This document shows positions 37,455 through 48,503 of a stretch of 64,000 nucleotides of DNA, one piece after another; position 1 is the stretch's first letter, and each line of letters begins with the position of its first letter. Below the pieces are notes generated by a model. That model was not told the origin of the DNA. It searched no databases and saw nothing but the letters and a program-made list of their open reading frames with translations. The position numbers and the translations under genes are program-made. The stretch comes from Aquihabitans sp. G128 (GTDB taxonomy: Bacteria > Actinomycetota > Acidimicrobiia > Acidimicrobiales > Iamiaceae), in NCBI RefSeq assembly GCF_019048865.1, contig NZ_CP077604.1, positions 1,240,001 to 1,304,000 on the forward strand, given 5' to 3'.

Positions 37455-38394
37455 ATGTCGCACCCCCGTCCGTTCCGGTTCGGCGTCCAGATCGCCACGG
37501 CGGGCTCGGCCGCCGAGTGGGTCGCGTCGGCCCGCCGGGCCGAGGAGCTCGGCTACGACACGCTGTTCATGCCGGACCACTTCGGCGACCAGCTGGCCCC
37601 CGTCCCGGCCCTGATGGCGGCGGCCTCGGCCACCACCGACCTGCGCGTGGGCGCCCTGGTGTTCGACAACGACTACAAGCACCCGCTCGTGCTGGCCAAG
37701 GAGCTCGCCACCATCGACGTGCTGTCGGGCGGCCGCCTCGAGATCGGCCTGGGTGCCGGTTGGATGCGCAGCGACTACGAGGAGTCGGGCATCGCGTACG
37801 ACGCCCCCGCCACCCGGGTGGACCGCTTCGAGGAGGGCCTCCAGGTCATCCTCGGGTTGCTGGGCCCGGACCCGTTCACGTTCGCCGGCGAGCACTACCA
37901 GATCACCGCGCACAACGGCCTGCCGAAGCCGGTGCAGTCGCCGCGGCCTCCGGTCATCATCGGCGGCGGCAAGAAGCGCATGCTCGAGCTGGCCGGGCGC
38001 CACGCCGACATCGTGGGCGTGAACCCCACCATCCCCAACGGCGCCGTCGACGCCGATGCGGCCAAGAACGGCACCGCCGAGGAGACCGATCGCAAGCTGG
38101 CCTGGATCCGCGCTGCGGCCGGCGACCGCTACGGCGACGTCGAGATCAACCTGCTCAACTTCGGCTGCTTCGTCACCGACGACCGCGAGTCGCTCGTGGA
38201 GCAGTTCGCACCGGCGTTCGGCATCAGCCCCGCCGAGCTGCTCGAAGTTCCCCCACGCGCTCGTCGGCACCGTCGAGCAGATCACCGAATCGCTGGAGGC
38301 TCGCCGGGAGCGCTGGGACGCCAGCTACATCGTGATCCAGCAGGACGCCCTGGAGGCCATGGCCCCCGTCGTGGCGAAGCTTCGAGGGACCTGA
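37455..38394 (+). CDS. LLM-class F420-dependent oxidoreductase (frameshifted near C-terminus)
   Basis: About 312 residues after correcting one base. A luciferase-like TIM barrel with FRFGVQIATAGSAAEWVASA, LGYDTLFMPDHFGDQLAPVPAL, GRLEIGLGAGWMRSDYEESG and PPVIIGGGKKRMLELAGRHA. This sequence style fits the TIGR03621 (MSMEG_2516) branch of actinobacterial F420 enzymes. The frame breaks at the C run 38250-38254, which appears one base too long: reading with four C gives a continuous LLEVPHALVGTVEQITESLE. A truncated product would lose about 50 residues. The substrate is unknown. Confidence 0.87.
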
Positions 38395-38432
38395 CCAGCT
38401 CCCGGGCGGACGGTCGGCGCAGGGGAGGATCG

Positions 38433-40932
38433 ATGGACCGGAGCGGATTGGCCGACGAACCTTCCTCGGAGCGCGAGCTCGCCGGCCTGCACGCCCCGGA
38501 TCGGCGGCTCGACCTGGCCTTCGCCGCGGCGCTCGCCATCCCGGCGGGCTCGTACGTCAGCTGCCTGTACGACGGGTCCGGGCCGACCCGACCGCCGCTG
38601 CTGGCCGATCGGCTCCACGACGTCCACTGGCTCCAGACCGAGGACCACCCCCTCAGCTACGTCGACCCGGAGCACCACCTCCGCATCCACCAGGCCTGGC
38701 TGACGGCGTGCCAGGGCGCCGAGCGCATGGGCCGGGCGCGTGCGGACCTGCCGGCCGCTGCCCGAGGTCGAGGCCGGCAGCCCCGAGGCCGCCGCCGGGC
38801 GCTGGTACGACGTCGACATCCTCGACCTCACCGGGGTCGACGGCGTCGACGCCGTGGTGGTCCAGCTGGTCGCCGCGCCGGCCGACGCCGACGTCCAGCT
38901 GCCCGGGGAGGTGACGGTGCCCCCGTCGTGGTTCCGGGGCACCACCAGCTTCCGGTTCCGCCTGTCGGCCGAGGGACGGATCCAGGGTGGCACGCTCAAC
39001 GTCGACGAGGTGCTCGGCCGCACGCTCCCCGAGCTGCTCGGCACCGGCCTCGAGACGCTGATCCATCCCGACGACCTGCCGGCGGCCCGCCGGGCCTGGT
39101 CGCGGATCACCGGCACCACCGATCGAACCCCGCCCTGCCGCCAGCGCATGCTGCTGGCGGACGGCACCTGGCGGTGGTTCGAGTCGATGAGCTGGAACGT
39201 GCTCGACGTGCCCGACCTGGGCGTGGTGATCGCGGAGTTCCGCGACATCGACGAGCAGGTGGAGGCCGAGCGCATCCAGCACCTCGCCACCCGGGCCCAC
39301 CAACGCATGGTGACCGTCGTCGACGAGGTCGACGACATGATCATGGTCGGCCGGCTCGACGTCGGGCTGGTCTACGTGAACGAGGCCGCCGCCGAGCTCG
39401 TCGGCCCGGATGCGGTGGGCCAACCGCTCCGGTCGCGGATGCGACCGGCGCTGGCCGCGTTCGCCGGTGCCGTCATCGAGCCGGCCATCCGGCGCAACGA
39501 GCGCTGGACGGGCGACATCGACGTCCTCGTCGGCGGGGAGCCGCGGACCATGGCCACCACGGTGACCCCGGTGGTCGAGGACGACGGCAACGAGGTGTAC
39601 TTCGGCGTGGTCATGCACGACGTGACCGAGGCGAGGCGCCACGCCGAGGAGCTCGCGGTGCTGGCCCGCCGGGACCCTTTGACCGGCCTGCCGAACCGGC
39701 TGGCGCTGATGGAGCAGCTCGCCGAGCTGCTCGAAGGCGACCCCGACACGGTCATCACCATCGACTTCATCGACCTGGACAACCTCAAGGTCGTCAACGA
39801 CGGCCTGGGCCACAGCGCAGGCGACCAGCTGCTGCGTGCGGTCGGCGCAGAGCTGCTGGCCCAGCCCGGACGGATCGTCGCCCGGTTCGGCGGTGACGAG
39901 TTCGTGGTGGTGCACGAGGGCCTCAGCGAGGTCGAGGCCGCCCGGTCGGCGCGCACGCTGTTGAGCGCCATCGAGGCGGTCACCGTGGTGGGCGTGTCCA
40001 GCCACATCTCGGCCAGCGTCGGGGTGGCGTCGTGCCGGCGGGGCGACCTCGACCCCGAGAGCGCCATCCGCGACGCCGATGCGGCGATGTACGTGGCGAA
40101 GCGCACCGGCCGCGCTCGGATCGTGGCCTTCGACGACACCATGCGCCAGGTGGTGGCCCGGCGGTTCTCGATCGAGTCGGGGCTTCGGGAATCGCTGTCC
40201 GACGGGAGGCTCGACCTGCACCTCCAGCCGGTCATCGACCTGGTCCACGGCGACGTGGTCAGCGGGTACGAGGCGCTGGCCCGGTGGCCGCTCGCGGCGC
40301 CCAGCGAGTTCATCCCGATCGCCGAGGAGTCCGGGCTGATCCTGCCGCTCGGGCGCTGGGCCCTGCACCAGGCCCTCGGTGCGCTGAACCGGATCGCGGC
40401 GATCTCCCCGGCGCTCGGCGAACAGCGGATGGGCGTGAACGTGTCCGGGCACCAGCTCGTCGAGCCGGGCTTCGCCGCGATGGTCATCGACGCCCTCGCC
40501 GAGCACGCGGTGAACCCGGAGCACCTGGTGCTCGAGCTCACCGAATCGGTGCTCATCGACTCCCGGGACGAGATCGACGACGTGCTGCGCCGGCTGCGCG
40601 ACCACGGCGTGTCGCTGGCCCTCGACGACTTCGGCTCCGGCTACTCGTCGCTCGGCTACCTGCGGCGCTACCCGATCGACGTCCTCAAGCTCGACACCAG
40701 CTACACCCAGGCGCTGCTCACCGACCACGGCACCCGGATCATCGCCGAGGGCATCATCACCATGGCCAGCCGGCTCGGCCTGCGTGTGGTCGCCGAGGGC
40801 GTCGAGACGCCGGACGAGCTCGAGCTGGCCCGGGACCTCGGCATCACGTGGGCGCAGGGATACCTGCTGGGCCGCCCCGAGCCCATCGATGCCGTCGTCG
40901 AGGGCCTGCGCGCCGCCCACCCGCCGACCTGA
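38433..40932 (+). CDS. PAS-GGDEF-EAL cyclic-di-GMP turnover protein (frameshifted)
   Basis: About 832 residues if joined. PAS-like segments (VHWLQTEDHPLSYVDPEHHL; LLGTGLETLIHPDDLPAARR with WRWFESMSW; then VDEVDDMIMVGRLDVGLVYV) precede a GGDEF domain with DPLTGLPNRLAL and RFGGDEFVVV, and an EAL domain with the variant GYEALARWPL, NVSGHQL, DDFGSGYSSLGYLRRYPIDVLKLD and VAEGVETPDEL. It lacks a membrane helix. The active-site motifs look intact for both cyclase and phosphodiesterase. Around 38715-38735 the first PAS domain changes frame by one base, so translation may otherwise start at GTG 38740. ATG 38433 has the ribosome binding site AGGGGAGG. Confidence 0.87.
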
Positions 40933-41011
40933 CGGGCTGGCGGGGCCGCTGGCCGGCGGATGGGGGGGAACGGACGAACGTCGCCGCGACTGGTGCCCCC
41001 TCCCCCGGCGA

Positions 41012-41051
41012 ACGCATGCCTCCTCGTTCATATAACCGCTCAGGCATGCGT
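41012..41051. terminator. Intergenic hairpin between convergent genes
   Basis: Perfect 10-bp arms ACGCATGCCT (41012-41021) and AGGCATGCGT (41042-41051) with a 20-base AT-richer loop, at the meeting point of the GGDEF-EAL and alpha-galactosidase genes. A bidirectional terminator is likely. Confidence 0.55.
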
Positions 41052-43224
41052 CGTGGACCGCCGTTTCCCCTGGTCAGGGGCCAGGTAGGTCAGACGGGCG
41101 CCGATTGGCGCAGATTCTGCGCAGAATCGACGCCAATCCCCTCCCGTGCGACCTAGGCGCGTGAGGGAGAGGACGGTGGCGACGGGCGGGTCGCCCGCCG
41201 GCCACGCCACCCGGCCGTCGACCAGCGTCCACGTCCGGTCCTCCGCTCGGCCCGGCGTGAGGTCCTCGACCGCCCATCCGGACCCGAGGTCGAGGTGATC
41301 GAGCACCAGGTCCGGACCCGCCCCGGCATCGTCGGGCAGGCGGTAGAGGAACACCACCGAGCGGCTCCCGTCCTTGGCCGAGAACGCCACCGCAGCCCGG
41401 CTCGACCCCCCCGGCGACACCAGCCGGTGCTGGTCCCCCCTGCTGCACCAGGTCGCGCACCCGGTGGTAGGCGTCCACGGCCTGGCGCCCCACCGCCCAC
41501 TCCTCGTCGGTCACGGCCCGCAGGTCGACGTCGAAGCCGAACCGCCCGCTCATGGCCACGGCGCAGCCGAACGGGAACGGCCGTGCGCCCCACCGGGTCA
41601 CGTGCGCCGCCACGACCGACGCCGGGAGCAGGTGCGACGCACCCCACTGGATGCGCACCCGGTCGACGGGGTCGGTGTTGTCCGACGTCCACAGCTCGTT
41701 GAACCAGCGCAGCGTCCCGAGCTCCGACCGCCCACCGCCCGAGGAGCACAGCATCACCTCCACCTCGGGGTGTCGGCGCCGGACCTCGGCCATCACGTCC
41801 CACGCCGCCTGGACGCGGTCCATGGCGAGGTGCGACTGCCGGTCGCCCGCCAAGGCCACCGACCCCGGCTCGGTCACGTCGCGGTTGGCGTCCCACTTCA
41901 GGTAGCTGATGCCCGTGTGCTCGGTGAGCACCCGGTCGACCACGCCCACCACGAACGCCCGCACCTCGGGCTGGAGGAGGTCGAGCACCAGCTGGTTGCG
42001 CTCCTCGCGCCGCTCCCGCCCCGGCTCGCCGATCACCCAGTCCGGGTGGGCCTCGTAGAGCTCCGAGACCGGGTTCACCATCTCCGGCTCCACCCACAGG
42101 CCGAAGCGCAGCCCCTGCTCGAGGGTGTGGTCGATGAGCGGCTGCAGGCCGTCGGGCAGCTTCGAGCGATCGACGTCCCAGTCGCCCAGCGACGTCGTGT
42201 CGTCGTTGCGCGGGTACCGCGACCCGAACCACCCGTCGTCGAGCAGGAAGAGCTCGCCGCCGAGCTCGGCTGCCCGATCGACCTGGGCGCGCAGGCCCGC
42301 CGGGTCGAGGTCGAAGAAGACGGCCTCCCACGTGTTCACCACGGTCGCCCGCAGCTCGGTCCCGTCTGGCACCACGTGCTGGCGGGCGAAGTCGTGCAGC
42401 GAGCGGCTGGTGGGCCCGATGCCGGCGTCGGACCACGTCCACAGAGCGGCGGCGGAGGTGAACCGCTCCCCCGGGCCGAGCACCCGCTCGGCCCCCCGGA
42501 ACTGCTGGCCGGCCACCAGCCGCAGCTGGGCGTGGGCGGCCAGCTCGGCGTCGAAGCGGACGTCGCCGCCCCACTGCACGGCGCAGGCACCGACCTGGCC
42601 GGCGGTCTCGGTGGCCGGCCCGTCGGGTGCGAGCAGCGCGAGCGACGCCCGGTGCAGCGACGAGCGCAGCCCGCCCGCCGAGGCGACCACCTTCGTCCCC
42701 GGCGTCAGCCGCTCGGTCGTCTCCTGCCACTCGGCCGCCCAGCCGCCGCCCCAGTGCGTGAGGTGCGGATCGCTCCCCGAGAACGACGGCGCAGACGCAG
42801 CCGCCCGGTGGACCGTGAGGTCGCCCTCGCCGCGGTTGGCCACCTCCACCCACTGCTCGATGAGGTCGTGCTCCGGCCAGGTGCGGAAGCACAGCGAGAC
42901 GAGGAGCGGCGCGACCCGGTCCCGCAGGTCGATGCGGACCACCTCGCCGTGGTCGTGGCCGTCACGGGTGAGCCCCTCGAACACCAGCCGCGTCGACGTC
43001 GCCCCGTCGACCTGGGTCACCCGCAGCGCCGGCTCCCGCAGGACCTCCTCGCCGAACGTCGGGTACGCCAACGGGTACAGCGCCACCGGCAGCTCGGGTC
43101 GGCGAGCGGCCACGCCCGCCCCGAAGGCGATCTGGTGGAGCCGCCCGTCCTCGCCGACCGCCAGCACGAGCCCGGTGCGCCCGGCCTCGATCACGATCAC
43201 GTCCACGTCCCGGTCCCCCGACAT
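41040..43224 (-). CDS. Alpha-galactosidase, GH36 family (frameshifted)
   Basis: About 727 residues after correction. N-terminal beta-sandwich, then the GH36 barrel: LLDDGWFGSRYPRNDDTTSL, GLWVEPEMVNPVSELYEAHP, YLKWDANRDVTEPG (nucleophile Asp in KWD), LCSSGGGRSELGTLRW and ELWTSDNTDP (acid/base Asp). It hydrolyses terminal alpha-galactosides; with no signal peptide visible it should act in the cytoplasm. The C run 41435-41440 appears one base too long, so the C-terminal beta domain (HRLVSPGGSSRAAVAFSAKD) is in a different frame from the barrel. The last 35 or so residues are encoded by the palindrome at 41086-41155 and look unlike family sequence. Confidence 0.86.
41086..41155. repeat. 70-bp imperfect palindrome at the 3' end of the alpha-galactosidase gene
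   Basis: Centred at 41120/41121 on GATTCTGC-GCAGAATC. Arms extend through GATTGGCG, ACGGG and TAGGTC with about 25 of 33 positions paired in each half. It could fold into a long hairpin in RNA. It lies within the last codons of the corrected frame. Confidence 0.65.
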
Positions 43225-43383
43225 GGCGTCGGACCGTAGCCCCGCCCGCAGGGACCACCCGCGGCTGCGCCGCCGAGCTGCCTGCACCGCTGGCCGGACC
43301 GCCGACCCCCGCACCCCAACGGTGCCGGAGCCGACGGCCGAGACCAGGCGGCGGGCCAGGCGGGCCCGCCCGGCCGAGGGGGC

Positions 43384-45561
43384 TCAGAGGATGAAGAGCA
43401 TCTCCTGGTAGGTCGGCAGCGGCCACAGGTCGTCGGCCACGAGCGACTCGAGCTCGTCGGCGGCCACGCGGACCGCAGCCATGGCCGGCAGCAGCTCGAG
43501 GCCGGCGTGGGTGGCCTCGGCCTCCACCGAGTCGGCCCCGTCGTGGCCCAGGGCACCCTTCAGCGCCGCGATCCCGCCGCGCAGCGCCTGGATCGACGCC
43601 GACACGCCGTCGAGGTCGCTGGTGTCGACCTCGACGTCGAGCGCCTTGAGGCTGGCCAGGTTGGTGGCCAGCTCCGTCTGGTAGCGCAAGGCGGCGGGCA
43701 GCACCATCGTCGACGCCATCTCCAGGGTGGAGCGGGCCTCCACGCCGATGCTCAGGGCGTACTGCTCCATGGCGATCTCGTAGCGGCTGTGCATCTCCCG
43801 CTCGCTGAACACGCCGTAGCGGCTGAACAGCTCGAGCGCCTCGGGGGTCACGAGCTGCGGCAGGGCGTCGAGCGTGGTGCGCAGGTTGAGCAGGCCCCGG
43901 GCCTCGGCCTCCACCTGCCAGTCCTCGGAGTAGCCGTCGCCGTTGAAGACCACCGCACCGTGGTCGGTGATGATCGCCTCCAGCACCTTCTGGACCGCGA
44001 CGTCGAAGTCGGCGCCGTCGGCCATCGACGTCTCGATCTCGGTGGCGATGTGGTCGAGCGCCTCGGCCAGCATGGTGTTGATCGTGACCATCGGTCCGGC
44101 GATGGACTGCAGCGAGCCGGGCGCCCGGAACTCGAACCGGTTGCCGGTGAAGGCCATGGGGCTGGTCCGGTTGCGATCGCCCGGGTCGGTGGGCAGCACC
44201 GGGAGCGTGTCGGCGCCGATGATGATCGTGCCCTTCTCCTTGGAGCTGGTGGCCCCGCCCTTCGCAACCTGGTCGAACACGTCGGCCAGCTGGTCGCCCA
44301 GGAAGATCGAGATGATCGCCGGCGGGGCCTCGTTGGCACCGAGGCGGTGGTCGTTGGTGGCCGAGGCCACCGAGCAGCGCAGGAGGCCGCCGTACTTGTG
44401 CACGCCCCGGATGACCGCGGCGCAGAACACCAGGAACTGGGCGTTCTCGTGGGGCGTGTCCCCGGGGAGCAGGAGGTTGCCCTCGCTGGCGTTGCCCAGC
44501 GAGAAGTTCACGTGCTTGCCCGAGCCGTTGATGCCGGCGAAGGGCTTCTCGTGGAAGAGGCACTCCATGCCGTGCTTGTTGGCCACCTTCTTGAGGGTGA
44601 CCATGAGCAGCTGCTGGTGGTCGGCAGCAACGTTCGAACGCTCGAACATGGGGGCGATCTCGAACTGGCCGGGGGCCACCTCGTTGTGGCGGGTCTTGGC
44701 CGGGATGCCGAGCTTGAAGAGCTCCCGCTCGCAGTCGAGCATGAACGCCAGCACCCGGTCGGGGATGGCGCCGAAGTAGTGGTCGTCGAACTCCTGGCCC
44801 TTCGGCGGCGCGGCGCCGAAGAGGGTGCGACCGCTGTTGAGCAGGTCAGGCCGGGAGAACACGAAGCTGCGGTCGATCAGGAAGTACTCCTGCTCGGCCC
44901 CGGCGAAGGACACCACGGCCTCGGGCTTGGCGTGGCCGAAGAGCTTCAGCACGCGCTCGGCCTGGGCGGCCATGGCCTGCTGCGAGCGCAGCAGCGGCGT
45001 CTTGTGGTCGAGCGCCTCGCCCGTCATCGACACGAACACCGTGGGGATGCACAGCGTGTTCCCGTTGGGGTTCTCGAGGATGTAGGCGGGGCTGGTGACG
45101 TCCCAACCGGTGTAGCCCCGGGCCTCGAACGTGGCCCGCAGCCCGCCGTTCGGGAAGCTCGACGCATCGGGCTCGCCCTGGGTCAGCGTCTTGCCGGCGA
45201 ACTCGGCGATCGAGGCGCCGTCGTCACCCGGCTCGAAGAAGCTGTCGTGCTTCTCCGCCGTCAGGCCGGTGAGGGGGTAGAAGACGTGCGCGTAGTGCGT
45301 GGCCCCCTTCTCGAGCGCCCAGTCCTTCATGGCCGAGGCCACGATGTCGGCCACCGCCGGATCGAGCGCCTTCGACCGCTCGATGGTGGCCATCACCGAC
45401 TTGAAGACCGGCTTGGGCAGCCGCTTCTGCATGACGGCCTTCGTGAAGACGTTCTGGCCGAACACCTCCCCCGGCGTCTCGTCGGTCGAGAAGAACGCCT
45501 CCGGGGACCGGTGCTCCTTCACGTTCTCGATCGCCTGCAGCCGTGCCTTGCTCCCACTCAT
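43384..45561 (-). CDS. glnN: Type III glutamine synthetase
   Basis: A 725-residue enzyme, the length of GSIII and far longer than GSI. It starts with [25 protein letters not shown] and contains the GSIII landmarks [69 protein letters not shown] and [17 protein letters not shown]. It condenses ammonia and glutamate with ATP in the cytoplasm. The conserved Glu and His metal ligands appear present. The ATG at 45561 is used. Upstream is a divergent spacer with a long palindrome, then tRNA-Val. Its presence says nothing about other glutamine synthetases elsewhere in the genome. Confidence 0.94.
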   Translation of the reverse strand: MSGSKARLQAIENVKEHRSPEAFFSTDETPGEVFGQNVFTKAVMQKRLPKPVFKSVMATIERSKALDPAVADIVASAMKDWALEKGATHYAHVFYPLTGLTAEKHDSFFEPGDDGASIAEFAGKTLTQGEPDASSFPNGGLRATFEARGYTGWDVTSPAYILENPNGNTLCIPTVFVSMTGEALDHKTPLLRSQQAMAAQAERVLKLFGHAKPEAVVSFAGAEQEYFLIDRSFVFSRPDLLNSGRTLFGAAPPKGQEFDDHYFGAIPDRVLAFMLDCERELFKLGIPAKTRHNEVAPGQFEIAPMFERSNVAADHQQLLMVTLKKVANKHGMECLFHEKPFAGINGSGKHVNFSLGNASEGNLLLPGDTPHENAQFLVFCAAVIRGVHKYGGLLRCSVASATNDHRLGANEAPPAIISIFLGDQLADVFDQVAKGGATSSKEKGTIIIGADTLPVLPTDPGDRNRTSPMAFTGNRFEFRAPGSLQSIAGPMVTINTMLAEALDHIATEIETSMADGADFDVAVQKVLEAIITDHGAVVFNGDGYSEDWQVEAEARGLLNLRTTLDALPQLVTPEALELFSRYGVFSEREMHSRYEIAMEQYALSIGVEARSTLEMASTMVLPAALRYQTELATNLASLKALDVEVDTSDLDGVSASIQALRGGIAALKGALGHDGADSVEAEATHAGLELLPAMAAVRVAADELESLVADDLWPLPTYQEMLFIL

Positions 45562-45712
45562 GTGCGCTTCCCTCTCGGTCGGTGGGCCCACCCCTGGGCC
45601 GGCCCCGACCGTACGGAGCACGAAAGTCCGCAACGTTTCCCCACCGTGACCACCCGAAGATGTCCCCCACCCGCCCCGATCCCGCCCTGCCTCCGCCCGA
45701 CACCGGCAGACC

Positions 45713-45773
45713 CCACCGAAGTCGTTGCACCTTCGCACCGCATGCGTGCAGACGTGCAACGACTTCGCGGTGG
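45713..45773. repeat. Long palindrome upstream of glnN and tRNA-Val
   Basis: Arms CCACCG plus AAGTCGTTGCAC on the left and GTGCAACGACTTCGCGGTGG on the right, perfect except for a 2-base bulge, around an internal loop of about 23 bases. Being upstream of both divergent genes it is unlikely to be an ordinary terminator and may be an operator or attenuator. Confidence 0.55.
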
Positions 45774-45831
45774 AAGCGGGGCCGAACGCGTGGAGCCGTG
45801 CGGCACGGGCCAGGTAGGGTCGCCCCCTTCC

Positions 45832-45905
45832 GGGCGCATAGCTCAGTTGGCTAGAGCGCTGCCCTTACAAGGCAGATGTCGGGGGTTCGAGTCCCTCTGC
45901 GCCCA
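45832..45905 (+). tRNA. tRNA-Val (anticodon TAC)
   Basis: A full cloverleaf: acceptor arms GGGCGCA and TGCGCCC, D arm AGCTCAGTTGGCTAGAGC, anticodon stem CTGCC/GGCAG enclosing CTTACAA (anticodon TAC), variable loop, and T arm GGGGTTCGAGTCCC-type. Discriminator base A at 45905; the CCA end is not fully encoded. Confidence 0.96.
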
Positions 45906-46021
45906 CCGGTGCCGCTGACCCGCCGCGGCCGCCCGATCACGCGACGTGGCCGCAGGAGGTCGCCTACGGGCTAGCGTCCCTGGTCCACCCCGTTCGATGA
46001 CCGAATGGAGGTGGTTGGGCT

Positions 46022-48433
46022 GTGGCGGAGTCCCTGCGAAGCCGATGGGCTGCGGTGCGCACCGCCTTCGGCGCGGCCCTGCCACTGCCCATCGCCGTCG
46101 ACGGGCACCACGACCTGACCGAAGAGCAAGCGGACACGCTGGCGGTGCGCCGCATCCGCGTCTCCTGGCTGCTCGCCCCGCTGGCCAACGTGCTCCACCT
46201 GGCCAGCATCGTGGTGACGGGCGTGTTCCTGCTCCCGGCCGGCACCGGGTGGTTCGCGCCCGCATGGACGATCGCCATGTCGGCCGTCGCGCTCAACTCC
46301 ATCCGGGTCTGGCTGCCGCGAGCCCTCGGGCCCATCTCCCCGGCCGAGGCGACCAACCGCGGCCTGCAGCTCGAGTCGCTCACCTTCGCGGTCCTGTACG
46401 CGCTCGTGATCTGGCGGGCCGTCCCACTGGTGTCGCACGACCAGGCCGTGCTGCTCGTGGCCACCTTCGCCGGCGTGTTCGGATCCGGCGCCATCTGCCA
46501 GTCGAGCGACACGTCGCTCGGCCTGACCTGGGTGTGGGGCCACACCGTGACCTGCGGCGTGGCCTTCCTGTCCCTGCGCCAGCCGATCTACGACCTCGTC
46601 ACCCTGCAGCTCGTCGTCTACGCCCTGGCCCTGACCCTGGCCATCGTGCAGCTCTCGAACACCTTCGAGCGGTGGTGCCGAGCGGAGATCACGGCCGACG
46701 CCGAGCGGTCCGTCGTCCGCCTGCTGCTCGACGACTACGAGGGGGGCGCCCGCGACTGGCTCTGGCAGACGGACGGCGCCGGCACCCTGGTCTCGGTCTC
46801 GGCCCGCTTCGCCCGGAGCGCCGGCCGCCCGATCGCCGCGATCGAGGGGCAGCGGCTCCTGGACCTGCTCGCTGCGCTCGCGCCGCCCAGCCCCGACGGT
46901 GCGGCGGTCGGGGAGCCGAGCCCGATCGACCGCCTCGCCGCCGCCCTCCGTGGCAGGACCCCGTTCCGCGACGTGGTCGTGCCGGTCTCGGTCGAGGGCG
47001 CCACGGCCTGGTGGTCGCTCTCCGGGCACCCAGCCGAAGGGGACGGCCGAGCAGGCGGCGGCGGTTGGCGAGGCGTGGCGAGCAACGTCACCCAGGACCA
47101 CGAGCAGCAGCGCCAGATCCTCCGGCTCGCCACCATCGACCCGCTCACGGGCCTGGCCAACCGCAACCGGTTCCGCACGGCGCTCGACGAGCTCGTGTCG
47201 CAGCGGGCGCCCGAGCGCCAGATCGTGCTGGCGTTCCTCGACCTCGACGACTTCAAGGCGGTCAACGACACGCTCGGCCACGTGGCAGGCGACGAGCTGC
47301 TCGCCGCAGCTGCGGTGCGCCTGCGCAGTGCCGCCGGGCCCCAGCACCTGTGCGCCCGGCTCGGCGGCGACGAGTTCGCCGTGCTGGTGAGCGTGCCGAT
47401 GGACGACCCCGGGGTCCACGACCACCTCGAGGGGCTCGTGGCCGCGCTGCGCCAGCCGTTCACCGTGGCGGGCCTGCAGGTCGCCATCCGCGGCAGCCTC
47501 GGCTACGCCGCGATCCCGAGCGATGCCCACGGCCCCGACGACCTCGTCGTGCACGCCGACCTGGCGCTGTACGAGGCGAAGGCGCAGGGTCGAGACACCC
47601 TCCGACGGTTCGAACCGGCGCTCGCGGCCCGGGCCCAGCGGCGGGCCGTGGTGCTGCAAGACCTCGACGGTGCCCTCGAGCACGACGAGCTCCGGGTCTG
47701 GTTCCAACCGCAGGTCGACCTCCGCACCGGCGCCGCCACCGGGGCCGAGGCGCTCCTGCGCTGGGAGCACCCCGAGCGCGGCCTCTTGGCCCCGGGCGAG
47801 TTCATCGCCGTCGCCGAGGAGACCGGCCTGATCGTGCCCATCGGCGAGCTGGCCCTCCGTCGATCGCTCGAGGTGGCGACCTCCTGGCCGACCGCCCTTC
47901 GGCTCGCGGTGAACGTCTCGCCAAAGCAGCTCACCTCGCCGGACTTCGTGCGGCGCTTCCTCGCGGCGGTGGACCGCTCCGGCATCGACCCCCAGCGCGT
48001 GGAGGTCGAGGTCACCGAGACCGCGGTGGTGGAGCCTGCGGCTCGAGGGGTGCTCACCGAGCTCCGCCACCACGGCCTCGGCCTCGCCGTCGACGACTTC
48101 GGGACGGGGTACTCGTCCCTCGCCACGTTGGGCGAGCTGCCGGTCACCGTCCTGAAGATCGACCGAGCGTTCGTGGCCGCCCTCCAGCCCGACCCGGGTC
48201 ACGCCTCGCAGGTGCTCGTCCAGGCCATCATCGACGTCGCCGCTGCGCTCGAGATCGCAACCGTCGCCGAAGGCGTCGAGACCGAAGAGCAGGCGGACAT
48301 CTTGCGGTCGCTCGGCTGCCCCACGGCTCAGGGCTTCCTCTGGTCACCGGCGCTCCCCGCAGAGCAGGTCGAACCGCTCCTCTCCGGGCGCGCCGGTCCG
48401 GACCTCGGGCGTCGCCGCGTGGAGCGGAGGTAG
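46022..48433 (+). CDS. Membrane-bound GGDEF-EAL cyclic-di-GMP turnover protein
   Basis: An 803-residue protein with an N-terminal membrane module of about six helices (VSWLLAPLANVLHLASIVVTGVFLL through LQLVVYALALTLAIVQL), a degenerate PAS-like region (DWLWQTDGAGTLVSVSARFA), a GGDEF domain with DPLTGLANRNRF and RLGGDEFAVLV, and an EAL domain with GAEALLRWEHPERG, NVSPKQL, DDFGTGYSSLATLGELPVTVLKID and VAEGVETEEQ. Both catalytic signatures look complete. It may sense a signal at the membrane to control c-di-GMP. GTG start at 46022, in a very different reading context from the soluble homologue at 38433. It is downstream of tRNA-Val by 116 bases. Confidence 0.92.
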   Translation: MAESLRSRWAAVRTAFGAALPLPIAVDGHHDLTEEQADTLAVRRIRVSWLLAPLANVLHLASIVVTGVFLLPAGTGWFAPAWTIAMSAVALNSIRVWLPRALGPISPAEATNRGLQLESLTFAVLYALVIWRAVPLVSHDQAVLLVATFAGVFGSGAICQSSDTSLGLTWVWGHTVTCGVAFLSLRQPIYDLVTLQLVVYALALTLAIVQLSNTFERWCRAEITADAERSVVRLLLDDYEGGARDWLWQTDGAGTLVSVSARFARSAGRPIAAIEGQRLLDLLAALAPPSPDGAAVGEPSPIDRLAAALRGRTPFRDVVVPVSVEGATAWWSLSGHPAEGDGRAGGGGWRGVASNVTQDHEQQRQILRLATIDPLTGLANRNRFRTALDELVSQRAPERQIVLAFLDLDDFKAVNDTLGHVAGDELLAAAAVRLRSAAGPQHLCARLGGDEFAVLVSVPMDDPGVHDHLEGLVAALRQPFTVAGLQVAIRGSLGYAAIPSDAHGPDDLVVHADLALYEAKAQGRDTLRRFEPALAARAQRRAVVLQDLDGALEHDELRVWFQPQVDLRTGAATGAEALLRWEHPERGLLAPGEFIAVAEETGLIVPIGELALRRSLEVATSWPTALRLAVNVSPKQLTSPDFVRRFLAAVDRSGIDPQRVEVEVTETAVVEPAARGVLTELRHHGLGLAVDDFGTGYSSLATLGELPVTVLKIDRAFVAALQPDPGHASQVLVQAIIDVAAALEIATVAEGVETEEQADILRSLGCPTAQGFLWSPALPAEQVEPLLSGRAGPDLGRRRVERR

Positions 48434-48503
48434 GGTCCGGCTCCGTCCACGTAGGAGGGAGAGCCGTGGCCCGAGCCACCACCAGCACGACGGCTCGTCG
48501 GTC

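Noticed and set aside
33882..38285. Open reverse frame of 1467 codons spanning five genes
   Set aside because: Only its last 190 codons or so carry membrane-protein character. The rest is the shadow of the zinc-ribbon, penicillin-binding protein and LLM genes in a high-GC genome.
41435..41440. Programmed ribosomal frameshift in the alpha-galactosidase gene
   Set aside because: No slippery heptamer with downstream stimulator is evident, and similar one-base changes occur in several unrelated genes, so a sequencing error is simpler.
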